NCBI GenBank assembly: GCA_044433165.1
Contig: JAWXTX010000082.1
Coordinates: forward strand, 1-11,922
Direction: 5' to 3'
DNA from: Ferrimonas sp044433165
GTDB taxonomy: Bacteria; Pseudomonadota; Gammaproteobacteria; Enterobacterales; Shewanellaceae
Length of the DNA stretch: 11,922 nucleotides
Shown here: in pieces, positions 1 through 6,347 of the stretch
Position numbering within the stretch: position 1 is the stretch's first letter
Layout: every line of letters starts with the position of its first letter
The notes under the pieces: model-generated
The model's database searches: none
Told to the model about the DNA's origin: nothing
The model's input: the letters and a program-made list of their open reading frames with translations, nothing else
Position numbers and translations under genes: made by a program

Positions 1-251
1 CTAAAAACTCCCTCTGCCCTTTTTAGACACCGGCTCAATGAAAAATACGGCTTTTAAATTCAATTAACGGCACCAAGGTTAGGAGCATCGCGATTATTGA
101 GGTTGGCAACGCCTCGCACGCATCAAACACATTACGGCCTACGTTCGCAGCGTAGCGCTGCTGCCATCAACAACGCCACACGCAACAGTAAAAGCCACGG
201 CCATTATTGGCTCCATAATATTGCCATTAACCACACTTTAATTTGCCCATA
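1..251. other. Intergenic region without a recognisable gene
   Basis: I see no reading frame with a credible start, ribosome binding site or family resemblance here on either strand, and no tRNA-like fold. It contains a short perfect hairpin of GC-rich arms (147-152 with 156-161, three-base loop) without a following T run, and an AT-only inverted repeat at the very edge (1-7 with 20-26). Neither can be assigned a role. It lies beyond the yghU terminator, so it is probably a spacer between transcription units; the neighbouring gene is outside the window. Confidence 0.5.
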
Positions 252-284
252 AAAAAGCCAACCACGTACAGCAGTTGGCTTTTT
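252..284 (-). terminator. Intrinsic terminator downstream of yghU
   Basis: Seen directly: an 11-base perfect inverted repeat, AAAAAGCCAAC at 252-262 and GTTGGCTTTTT at 274-284, with an 11-base loop. Read on the minus strand it gives a GC-rich six-base-pair stem (GTTGGC/GCCAAC) flanked by A and T runs, with six consecutive T residues at the 3' side, the normal shape of a Rho-independent terminator. It begins 58 bases past the yghU stop. Because the A and T runs are symmetrical it could also terminate plus-strand transcripts entering from the left. Confidence 0.85.
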
Positions 285-342
285 AGGGTTTCAAGATGAA
301 ACCTTGCCTTAGTGATCGCCATGCTAATGGCGCAGCGGCTGT

Positions 343-1197
343 TTATGGGCGAAGCTTTAACACCGCATCAATATCTTCCGCAGAATGGCGCTCTGGTAAT
401 TGCTCCCACACTTCGCCCATCACTCGGTTCACAATTCGCCCACGTTGCACTGCTGGCCGCGCTGCGATCTCTTGAGCCCAGCGCAAGAGATTAGGATAGC
501 TGGCCACATCTAAAAATTCGCCAGCATCATACATGGCACCCAATACGGTGTTGCCATGCCAAGGCCAAATGGCCATATCAGCGATACTGTAATGATCGCC
601 CGCAATATAACGATGTTGCGCCAATTGCTTATCAAGCATATCCAATTGCCGCTTTACCTCCATCGTAAAACGGTTGATGGGATACTCAAATTTTTCGGGA
701 GCATAAGCATAAAAATGGCCGAAACCACCGCCCAAATAAGGCGCGGCACCATGCAGCCAAAACAACCAATTCAAGACGGCGGTGCGCTCTGCCCCAGAAG
801 TATGCAAAAACGCGCGGTACTTTTCTGCCAAATAAAGTAAAATCGCCCCAGATTCAAAAACCTCAATGGGGGCATCGCCACTGTGATCTCGCAAAGCTGG
901 GATCTTCGAGTTGGGATTAAGTGCCACAAATCCCGATGAGAATTGATCCCCTTCGCCAATACGAATGAGATGAGCGTCATACTCAGCATCGTGGCCGGCC
1001 GCCAGCAACTCCTCAAGCAGAATGGTTACCTTCTGGCCGTTGGGGGTTGCCAATGAATACAGTTGCAAGGGGTGAGATCCAACAGGCAGTTCCGCCTCAT
1101 GGATCGCGCCGGCAACTGGGCGATTAATGTGCGCCCATTTACCGCCATTATTGCTGTCGTGCTGCCACACTGTTGGTGGGGTGTATTTCGTACTCAT
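343..1197 (-). CDS. yghU: YghU-type glutathione S-transferase (Nu class), disulfide-bond oxidoreductase
   Basis: This 284-residue protein closely matches what I know of E. coli YghU (about 288 residues). The E. coli protein binds two glutathione molecules in the active site and has glutathione-dependent disulfide reductase and weak peroxidase activity in the cytosol. The thioredoxin-like N-terminal domain spans about residues 44-130. It carries the Nu-class active-site segment TPNGQK (51-56), the cis-proline segment NPNSKIPAL (94-102) and the glutathione-binding ES pair (115-116). The helical C-terminal domain follows, with the conserved INRF (174-177) and IADMAIWPW (205-213) stretches. The ATG start is preceded by AAGGG with a six-base gap. 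It follows rsmS by 22 bases and is probably co-transcribed with it; a strong terminator lies downstream. Nothing is truncated. The physiological substrate is not evident, and there is no sign that it takes part in polysaccharide synthesis. Confidence 0.94.
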   Translation of the reverse strand: MSTKYTPPTVWQHDSNNGGKWAHINRPVAGAIHEAELPVGSHPLQLYSLATPNGQKVTILLEELLAAGHDAEYDAHLIRIGEGDQFSSGFVALNPNSKIPALRDHSGDAPIEVFESGAILLYLAEKYRAFLHTSGAERTAVLNWLFWLHGAAPYLGGGFGHFYAYAPEKFEYPINRFTMEVKRQLDMLDKQLAQHRYIAGDHYSIADMAIWPWHGNTVLGAMYDAGEFLDVASYPNLLRWAQEIAARPAVQRGRIVNRVMGEVWEQLPERHSAEDIDAVLKLRP

Positions 1198-1219
1198 AAT
1201 CGGCCCTTAATATTTTGTG

Positions 1220-1408
1220 TCACGTCGATTTATCGGCTGCGTTAGCCAACTGACGGTGAAGGTCTTTTTTTACAATCGCCAAGGCGGCTAACGCCAATTT
1301 AGGGTCAATCTCATTCGCCTCGAATAGGTAAATAAGATCAACCGCTAATTGCATTTCCGCTGGTGCCTCCGCCAACGTTTTAGCCGGCGAAGATAACGGT
1401 GAACTCAT
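1220..1408 (-). CDS. rsmS: RsmS/YbaM family small regulatory protein (DUF2496)
   Basis: This 62-residue protein matches the YbaM/RsmS family, whose E. coli member is 53 residues. The diagnostic core is LAVDLI (21-26), NEIDP (32-36) and ALAIVKKD (42-49), which aligns with the family pattern of LAVDLI, an acidic ENEI segment and ALxIVKxD. RsmS was named in plant-pathogenic enterobacteria as a pleiotropic regulator linked to the Rsm post-transcriptional network; its biochemical action is not settled. I chose the ATG at 1406-1408. An in-frame TTG four codons upstream (1418-1420) would add only VYS and also lacks a good ribosome binding site. The N-terminal Ser/Pro-rich extension of about 12 residues is not part of the family core. 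The gene sits 81 bases downstream of the polysaccharide operon and 22 bases ahead of yghU. The TGGCA inverted repeat at 1433-1447 is just upstream of its start. Confidence 0.85.
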   Translation of the reverse strand: MSSPLSSPAKTLAEAPAEMQLAVDLIYLFEANEIDPKLALAALAIVKKDLHRQLANAADKST

Positions 1409-1432
1409 TGAATAAACCAAATAAATATTTTA

Positions 1433-1447
1433 TGGCAGTGTATGCCA
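1433..1447. promoter_or_regulatory. TGGCA-N5-TGCCA inverted repeat upstream of rsmS (possible operator)
   Basis: A perfect interrupted palindrome, TGGCA at 1433-1437 and TGCCA at 1443-1447, lies 25-39 bases upstream of the chosen rsmS ATG. On the minus strand it is followed at once by TAAAAT (1427-1432), which resembles a -10 box, but I see no matching -35 hexamer 16-18 bases before that box. It could be a dimeric repressor or activator site, or a weak mRNA hairpin. The assignment as a site is inference from symmetry and position only. Confidence 0.3.
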
Positions 1448-1489
1448 AGGCGTGTATCCGCGCCACGCTTGCGCGTTGTATTCATAAAG

Positions 1490-3280
1490 CTAATGCCCTT
1501 TGGCCGCCAACATTACCCAAATCGTACGCCATAATATGTGGCTTTCCATCCGGATATAACTACCTAAATGCGCCAGCGCGGCGGCATAGGCGTGATCGTA
1601 TAACAGTTTGTTTTGAACATCGGCTAAGCAAGTGTCGCCCGCTTGATACACCTGAGCCAGCCCCGTTAAGCCGGGTCGTAAGCCATAAGTACGTTCTAAG
1701 TAAAAAGGCAATTGGCGTTCCAATTCCCCACAAAATTGCGGCCGTTCAGGGCGTGGCCCCACTAAGGATAAGGACCCCAAAAGTACTTGCCATAATTGAG
1801 GTAACTCATCCAAACGCGTCGCCCGTAAATAGCGACCAACACGAGTAATACGCGGATCGGTTTTGCGCGCCCATTGGGCTCCCTGCTGCTCGGCGTTGGT
1901 GTACATCGTTCGAAACTTAGTAATAAACAGCAGCTCGGTATAATTGGGATGACGAGTCCCAATCCGCAATTGACGATAAAAAACCGGCCCAGCCGAGTCC
2001 AATTTAATGGCCAGTGCCACCCATGGCAGCAACGGCAGTAACAACGCCAGCCCACAAGAAGCGGCAACAATATCTAATCCCCGCTTACTTAGCCGCACCG
2101 GCCATGGCTGAAACGCAGAGCTTTGCGGCTCAGTATCTCGATGCCAACGGCTACGCCGCCCAATAAAACCCAGCCACATGCCAATAAAAGCACCTTGTAA
2201 CGCTAGGCTGCGTGAAGCGTATGGGTGTTGCCAGCCCCAATGTGGTAATAGCACCCCAAGCCCAACTAAGACAACACCGCCGCCAGCCAGTAATGGCCCC
2301 CAAGGGCTGAACCATTGCCATAACACCCCGAACCCACTAAATAACCACAGCAATAGCAACAGCGGCAATATGGCACCGATGCCCTTACCTAAGGTCGCCA
2401 TCAACCATTCATCTGGCTTACGCCCACGCATCCCTCGCCACAGCATGGGCAATTGCTGCACGTTACCGCGCGCAATGCGACAACGTTGGCTAAAGAGTTT
2501 TTCGGTAAATTGCGGGGCGCAGTCTTGCGCCAGTAAGCGCGGTTCAAAATGCGCTTGATAGCCTTGCGCTAGCATTTGCATCACCAGTTCAAAATCATCA
2601 TTAACACAGTTTTCAGATAAGGGCTTTATCCCTGTACTGCGTAGCGCGAGAGCTGCCCCAGTGCCCCCCATCACGCAACCGCTGACGCCCTCCCCAGCAC
2701 GAATTCGATTTAACCGTTGCCAATGCGCTTGCAAACGTTTATCCGCCCGATGTTCATAAGCCCCAGTTACCGCTCCAACATCCCACTGACAAAAGTGCAG
2801 TTGCAGCAACGTTAATGCATTGGGACAGAGCAATGCCGAGCAATCGCTTAACAGCCACCAAGCGCTTTGTGCTTGTAACTGCGGCAAATGTTGGTTAATA
2901 CGAGCGCATTTGCCCAAATTATGGCGATGGGAGAACAGTTGTAGCCGTATGCCATGTTGGCGGTAGCGCTGGCGAAAAGTGCGCGCAACAGCTGCGCTGT
3001 TATCTTGGCAACCATCCAGCACAACTCGCACTGTTAAAGCCAGCCCTGAACGCTCTAAGAACAAGAGATTTGCCAGCTTTTTTGCCAGTAATGGCGCTTC
3101 GTTATAGCAAGGCACTAGTACCGTTACCGCAGTCAGTTGCTGACGGCCTGCGGAACGCGCTGGCTTGTTTGGTTGTTGGCAACGGCGCGAATGCTGGCGA
3201 CTGCGCCACATCATCCACCATGGATACCCCAGTAAATGCCCACCAATTAGCAGAGTTAACCCAATAAAAACAAACAGCAT
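1490..3280 (-). CDS. Bifunctional GT2 glycosyltransferase - polyprenyl-phosphate sugar-1-phosphate transferase fusion
   Basis: This 596-residue membrane protein joins two enzymes. After an N-terminal hydrophobic helix (about 2-25), residues 50-275 form a GT-A family 2 glycosyltransferase. Its motifs are LVPCYNEA (55-62), VLDGCQDNS (87-95), a DXD-like SDCS (145-148), the catalytic-base region NDD (227-229) and a QxxR(W)-like QRCRI (265-269). Hydrophobic segments at about 300-320, 328-346 and 360-374 link it to a bacterial sugar transferase domain (398-596). That domain has the re-entrant helix after KRGLDI, KFRTM (455-459), DPRITRVGRYLR (475-486), the catalytic Asp491-Glu492 pair in RLDELPQ, VGPRPERP (507-514) and LRPGLTGLAQV (534-544). 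The C-terminal half should start the repeat unit on undecaprenyl phosphate as in WcaJ/PglC-type enzymes; the GT2 half may add a following sugar. The usual four-helix N-terminal WcaJ region is replaced by the GT2 module. The ATG has AAGGGA (3289-3294) eight bases upstream. It is the last gene of the operon. The sugars used cannot be read from the sequence. Confidence 0.93.
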   Translation of the reverse strand: MLFVFIGLTLLIGGHLLGYPWWMMWRSRQHSRRCQQPNKPARSAGRQQLTAVTVLVPCYNEAPLLAKKLANLLFLERSGLALTVRVVLDGCQDNSAAVARTFRQRYRQHGIRLQLFSHRHNLGKCARINQHLPQLQAQSAWWLLSDCSALLCPNALTLLQLHFCQWDVGAVTGAYEHRADKRLQAHWQRLNRIRAGEGVSGCVMGGTGAALALRSTGIKPLSENCVNDDFELVMQMLAQGYQAHFEPRLLAQDCAPQFTEKLFSQRCRIARGNVQQLPMLWRGMRGRKPDEWLMATLGKGIGAILPLLLLLWLFSGFGVLWQWFSPWGPLLAGGGVVLVGLGVLLPHWGWQHPYASRSLALQGAFIGMWLGFIGRRSRWHRDTEPQSSAFQPWPVRLSKRGLDIVAASCGLALLLPLLPWVALAIKLDSAGPVFYRQLRIGTRHPNYTELLFITKFRTMYTNAEQQGAQWARKTDPRITRVGRYLRATRLDELPQLWQVLLGSLSLVGPRPERPQFCGELERQLPFYLERTYGLRPGLTGLAQVYQAGDTCLADVQNKLLYDHAYAAALAHLGSYIRMESHILWRTIWVMLAAKGH

Positions 3281-3342
3281 AGTGCATTTCCCTTTAGCCG
3301 CAGCACAATGGTAGGACGTTCGTTATCCACTAACGGCCATCG

Positions 3343-4422
3343 TTATTGATAAAGTGGCACGCGTGGTGCTGGCGGTAACGCAAACAGGCGTTGATACGCT
3401 TGCGCCATGGTGGCTAGCCCGCCTTGCGCCACCGCAAAGGCTCGCGCAGTGGCTCGAGGCTCGGCCAACGCTTGTTGCAAGGTGAGCGCCCAATCAGCAT
3501 CAACCGCGACGAGAGTACCGCTTACTGGGCAGAGGTTCGCTCGGCAATTACCAACGTCGGTGCAAATCACCGGCAGATCACACCCTTGCGCTTCCCACAT
3601 GGCCATAGGGGCGCCTTCTGCCTCACTGCATAAACAGAAGCGGTCGAGGGCACGATAAACCCACTCTGGCTCATCAGTGTGGCCTAAAAAATGCACTCGT
3701 TTCATCACCCCAAGCTGTTGTGCCCGTTCTTGTAACGCCCCTCGGCATGGGCCATCCCCCACCAGCACCAATTCACAAAAATAAGGCAACCGTGGTAGGG
3801 CTTCGATTAATAGATGCAAGCGCTTAATCGCGACCAGACGGGCCACACTGCCAAACAACCATGGCGTTTGTGGTAACCCTAAACGCCAACGGGCATGGCT
3901 TTGATCTCCGGGGCTAAAACGCTGTAAATCGACGCCATTGGCGATCACTGAGTTCACTTCGCAGCCTTGCTGACGCAATTGCTCCGCCACTTGTTCAGCT
4001 ACGGCAACCGAATAAGGTTGCCTAAAACGCTGCACCCAACGGGTTAATCGAGCCGCATGGCGCTGCTGTAAATGCCAACCATCGTGATGGCTGTGCACGT
4101 GACCGATACCACTAAAACGGGTAGCTAAGGCACCATACAACAGTGGCCCTTGGTGGTGGCTGTGTAGATAGGTTACTTGGTGGCGTTGCAGCAGTCGGTG
4201 CAACCGCATGGGTAATCGCCAATCGACGCCAGCACATTTATTTAAGCCGTAAAGATGAGGGAGCGTTTTTAATCTTGGCCATTGTTGTTGCAGTTGTTTG
4301 GTTTGCCCCTCTAACGACAGATAAATAACCGGTTGAGACTGGCTAAGTTGTTCACCTAGGCTCAGTGCCATGGTTTCTAAACCACCGGGGCGAAAGTGTT
4401 GCACCAATTGCGCGATCGTCAT
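3343..4422 (-). CDS. Family 4 glycosyltransferase (GT-B fold)
   Basis: This 359-residue retaining-type glycosyltransferase has the usual GT4 layout. The N-terminal acceptor domain begins MTIAQLV with the loop GGLE (13-16) and includes the HSHH segments (87-90 and 110-113). The linker is ANGVDLQRF (161-169). The nucleotide-sugar domain has GSVARLVAIKRL, with Arg195 and Lys200 in the usual phosphate-binding positions, LVGDGP (220-225), VHFLGH (243-248) and the EX7E pair Glu269/Glu277 in EGAPMAMWE. It should add a sugar to the undecaprenyl-linked repeat unit on the cytoplasmic face of the membrane. Donor and acceptor cannot be told from the motifs. The ATG is preceded by AGGAAGGA (4425-4432), and the gene begins 15 bases after the stop of the Wzz-like gene. 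A 62-base gap separates it from the fusion gene. It is unusually rich in Gln and His but intact. Confidence 0.9.
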   Translation of the reverse strand: MTIAQLVQHFRPGGLETMALSLGEQLSQSQPVIYLSLEGQTKQLQQQWPRLKTLPHLYGLNKCAGVDWRLPMRLHRLLQRHQVTYLHSHHQGPLLYGALATRFSGIGHVHSHHDGWHLQQRHAARLTRWVQRFRQPYSVAVAEQVAEQLRQQGCEVNSVIANGVDLQRFSPGDQSHARWRLGLPQTPWLFGSVARLVAIKRLHLLIEALPRLPYFCELVLVGDGPCRGALQERAQQLGVMKRVHFLGHTDEPEWVYRALDRFCLCSEAEGAPMAMWEAQGCDLPVICTDVGNCRANLCPVSGTLVAVDADWALTLQQALAEPRATARAFAVAQGGLATMAQAYQRLFALPPAPRVPLYQ

Positions 4423-4437
4423 AATCCTTCCTGATCG

Positions 4438-5859
4438 TCAGCGTAATTCCTGAACGCGAGCATCATGCTGCTGCAATAATCGCTGTACTTGAGTTGGCCC
4501 ATACAAAGCGCGATCCAGCAGGCAACTAACCGTGATCCAGCCAAGACCGGCCAATAGCCCTGCTAATCCACCCAACAGCAGGTTCAGCCACCAAGGCCAG
4601 TTAAGGCTGCGACTGGGATAGCTGGGAGGATCGATAAGTTGCACTTTAGTGGGTGCTTCAAATTGTCCTAATTCATTGGTTACTCGTGCTTTTTCAAAAC
4701 GGATAAGCAGTTCTTGGTAGAGGGTTCTTCGCCCTACAGCTAAGCGCTCTAACTCGCCTAAACGCTGTTCAACGGCAGCGCTTTGGGTCATCCGTGTTGC
4801 GATGCCTTGGCGATGTTGCTGCAGCAATTGCAATTCGGCAGTTAAGGCCGCCACCTGATTTTGCGCTTGCTGCATTTGGGTTAACTGCGACACGAGTATG
4901 GGGCTTTGCCCTTGTTCGTTTGGCAAGGTTGTGGCCAGTTGCCATAAATTATCGAGGTGATCGCCTAAATCGAATTCGGGGGCATTTAATAATCGCTGTT
5001 TTTCTTGCTGCAATTGTTGCAGGCGAGCGATGGCCGCTTGCACCTTAGAATGACGCACCGTATAACGGCTTTGTAACTGCGCCAACTGCGCCTGTGTGCT
5101 AACAATTTGCTGCTCAATTTCGCTGATTAATGGATTCGTACTGGCCAACTGCGCCGTTAATGTAGAAAGCTGCGATTGCGCCACCTCTATCGCCATTTTT
5201 TGTTGCCGAATTTGGGTGTCGATGTCCAACAACGCCATGTTATTGGCACCCAACAGATCTGGTAATAAGGCCGCATTTTGCTGCTTAAACTCCGCCAATT
5301 GTTGCTCCACCTCCAACACACTTTGCTCTTGGCGTTGTAACTGCTGCGCTAAAAACGTTTGGGAATCTGCCACGGCTCGCTGCCCTGGGGCCATCAACCG
5401 TTGCTGGAAGCGCTGTGAAAAAGCCTCTAGCAATTGCTGAGCCTGCACCGGTTGCGACCAGATCACCGCCAGACGAATTAAGCTGTCCCCCATTAATTGC
5501 AACGAAACCGCCGCCCCCAGCTGTTGCCGTAACGCCGCCGATAACGGTTGTTCTGCCGCCACTAAACCGCCATCTTCGGCAACCTGCTGCAACAGTTGGC
5601 GCGAGCGCAGCAACGCCGTTAATCCGGCCAACCGCTGCTTTAATTGCACCGCCACCGACAGATCTTGCAAAAAAGGGTTTGCCAAGGCGGACTCTTGTAA
5701 CAGCAGCACGGTTTGGCTTTGGTAACGGGGTGTTACCCACTGCCCTTTTAATACCGCCAGAACACTTAATAACACCATGGGCAACCACAACATTAATCGC
5801 CAGCGCCAACCATGCAATAACCAGCGGTAGATAAAAAGCTGGGCATTATCGCTGAACAT
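4438..5859 (-). CDS. Wzz/GumC-type polysaccharide co-polymerase (chain-length determinant), no kinase domain
   Basis: This 473-residue inner-membrane protein sets the length of the polymer made by Wzy. Counting from the ATG at 5859, a short cytoplasmic tail is followed by a first membrane helix (about 20-38) and a Wzz domain (about 45-150). A long Gln/Leu-rich periplasmic coiled coil follows (about 165-390), including RYTVRHSKVQAA (265-276), a segment typical of GumC relatives. Next come the family signature LYQELLIRFEKARV and the Pro-rich IDPPSYPSRSLNWP (409-422), then the second membrane helix (about 424-448). Only about 25 residues follow, with no Walker A or Tyr-rich tail, so no BY-kinase is fused. 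An in-frame ATG at 5883 would add eight residues, but its only purine-rich patch abuts the start; the GGGGTGGG ahead of 5859 is better placed. It overlaps the lipoprotein gene by 14 bases. The assignment is secure; the exact start is less so. Confidence 0.9.
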   Translation of the reverse strand: MFSDNAQLFIYRWLLHGWRWRLMLWLPMVLLSVLAVLKGQWVTPRYQSQTVLLLQESALANPFLQDLSVAVQLKQRLAGLTALLRSRQLLQQVAEDGGLVAAEQPLSAALRQQLGAAVSLQLMGDSLIRLAVIWSQPVQAQQLLEAFSQRFQQRLMAPGQRAVADSQTFLAQQLQRQEQSVLEVEQQLAEFKQQNAALLPDLLGANNMALLDIDTQIRQQKMAIEVAQSQLSTLTAQLASTNPLISEIEQQIVSTQAQLAQLQSRYTVRHSKVQAAIARLQQLQQEKQRLLNAPEFDLGDHLDNLWQLATTLPNEQGQSPILVSQLTQMQQAQNQVAALTAELQLLQQHRQGIATRMTQSAAVEQRLGELERLAVGRRTLYQELLIRFEKARVTNELGQFEAPTKVQLIDPPSYPSRSLNWPWWLNLLLGGLAGLLAGLGWITVSCLLDRALYGPTQVQRLLQQHDARVQELR

Positions 5860-6289
5860 TACCCACCCCAATTTGAACCACATCCACCGCTAATGACGGC
5901 TGATAATGGCTGACGATCTGGCCTTGATAACCCAGTTGCCGAAGCTGTTGTTCCAAGGTTCGTTGGCGCTGTTGGCTTAATACCGCCGCGTGCCAAGGGG
6001 CAACATCGGCCGGAGGCCCAAGCACCACTTGTAATTGCTGACTGGCTAAGTGTTGTGGAGCCAGTTGCTGGCCGAGTAGCTCGAATAAACCGGCTTCTGT
6101 AGGCCAAGAAAAGACGATGTCGGTTACCGCATTGGCTGTTTGTCTGCTTGGGGTAACTGCGCTCATCGCCAAACTTGACTCCATAATCACGCCACCGTTT
6201 TGACTGCAGCCGATTAACCCCAGCCATACACCAACCCATAGGCCAATATAAGGTTGGAATAATTTGGGTTGTTGCCATTGGCGCAGCAT
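5846..6289 (-). CDS. Small predicted lipoprotein of unknown function, possibly OmpA/CpaD-like fold
   Basis: I do not recognise this gene as a named family. From the ATG at 6289 it encodes 147 residues. The protein begins with a basic/polar n-region, a hydrophobic core (about 14-26) and a lipobox LIGC with Cys28. Serine at +2 means no inner-membrane retention signal, so an outer-membrane lipoprotein is likely. The mature part is about 120 residues. Its C-terminal half has a strand (VTDIVFSW, 55-62), a helix, a strand QLQVVLGPP (85-93), a helix LSQQRQRTLEQQLRQLG (104-120) and a strand VDVVQIGV (135-142). This order resembles the OmpA-like or CpaD-like fold, but that is my inference. An upstream in-frame ATG at 6361 would add 24 residues before the signal peptide and overlap the previous gene. 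GAGGAG at 6300-6305 supports the shorter start. It lies between a glycosyltransferase and the Wzz-like gene, which suggests a part in assembly or export. Confidence 0.75.
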   Translation of the reverse strand: MLRQWQQPKLFQPYIGLWVGVWLGLIGCSQNGGVIMESSLAMSAVTPSRQTANAVTDIVFSWPTEAGLFELLGQQLAPQHLASQQLQVVLGPPADVAPWHAAVLSQQRQRTLEQQLRQLGYQGQIVSHYQPSLAVDVVQIGVGNVQR

Positions 6290-6295
6290 TATTCG

Positions 6296-6305
6296 CCTAC
6301 TCCTC
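6296..6305 (-). promoter_or_regulatory. Ribosome binding site deciding the lipoprotein start
   Basis: On the minus strand the sequence reads GAGGAGTAGG. The GAGGAG part ends ten bases before the ATG at 6289 and the nested AGG ends six bases before it. The alternative ATG at 6361 has only a weak GAGC upstream. This, with the lipobox position, favours 6289. Confidence 0.6.
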
Positions 6306-6347
6306 GCACCAGCTTGGCTGCCATTGGGGCGGTTATTTCGATTGTCA

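Noticed and set aside
1..26. CTAAAAA / TTTTTAG inverted repeat at the left edge as a terminator
   Set aside because: The stem is seven pairs with only one GC pair and a 12-base loop, too weak to call; it might be part of a larger structure cut by the window.
1433..1447. TGGCA...TGCC as a sigma-54 -24/-12 promoter for rsmS
   Set aside because: The GG and GC elements are two bases too close for the fixed sigma-54 spacing.
1448..1475. GC-rich hairpins as the terminator of the polysaccharide operon
   Set aside because: The stems are 5-7 pairs and no T run follows on the minus strand, so intrinsic termination is not supported.
1399..1848. A 149-codon open frame on the plus strand across the rsmS/fusion gene boundary
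   Set aside because: It lies opposite the conserved sugar-transferase domain, has no ribosome binding site or family resemblance, and its composition is that of an antisense shadow.
5285..5809. A 174-codon minus-strand open frame inside the Wzz-like gene
   Set aside because: It is an out-of-frame reading of the Wzz domain, rich in Ala/Gly/Val with no recognisable pattern; the in-frame protein has clear Wzz/GumC features.
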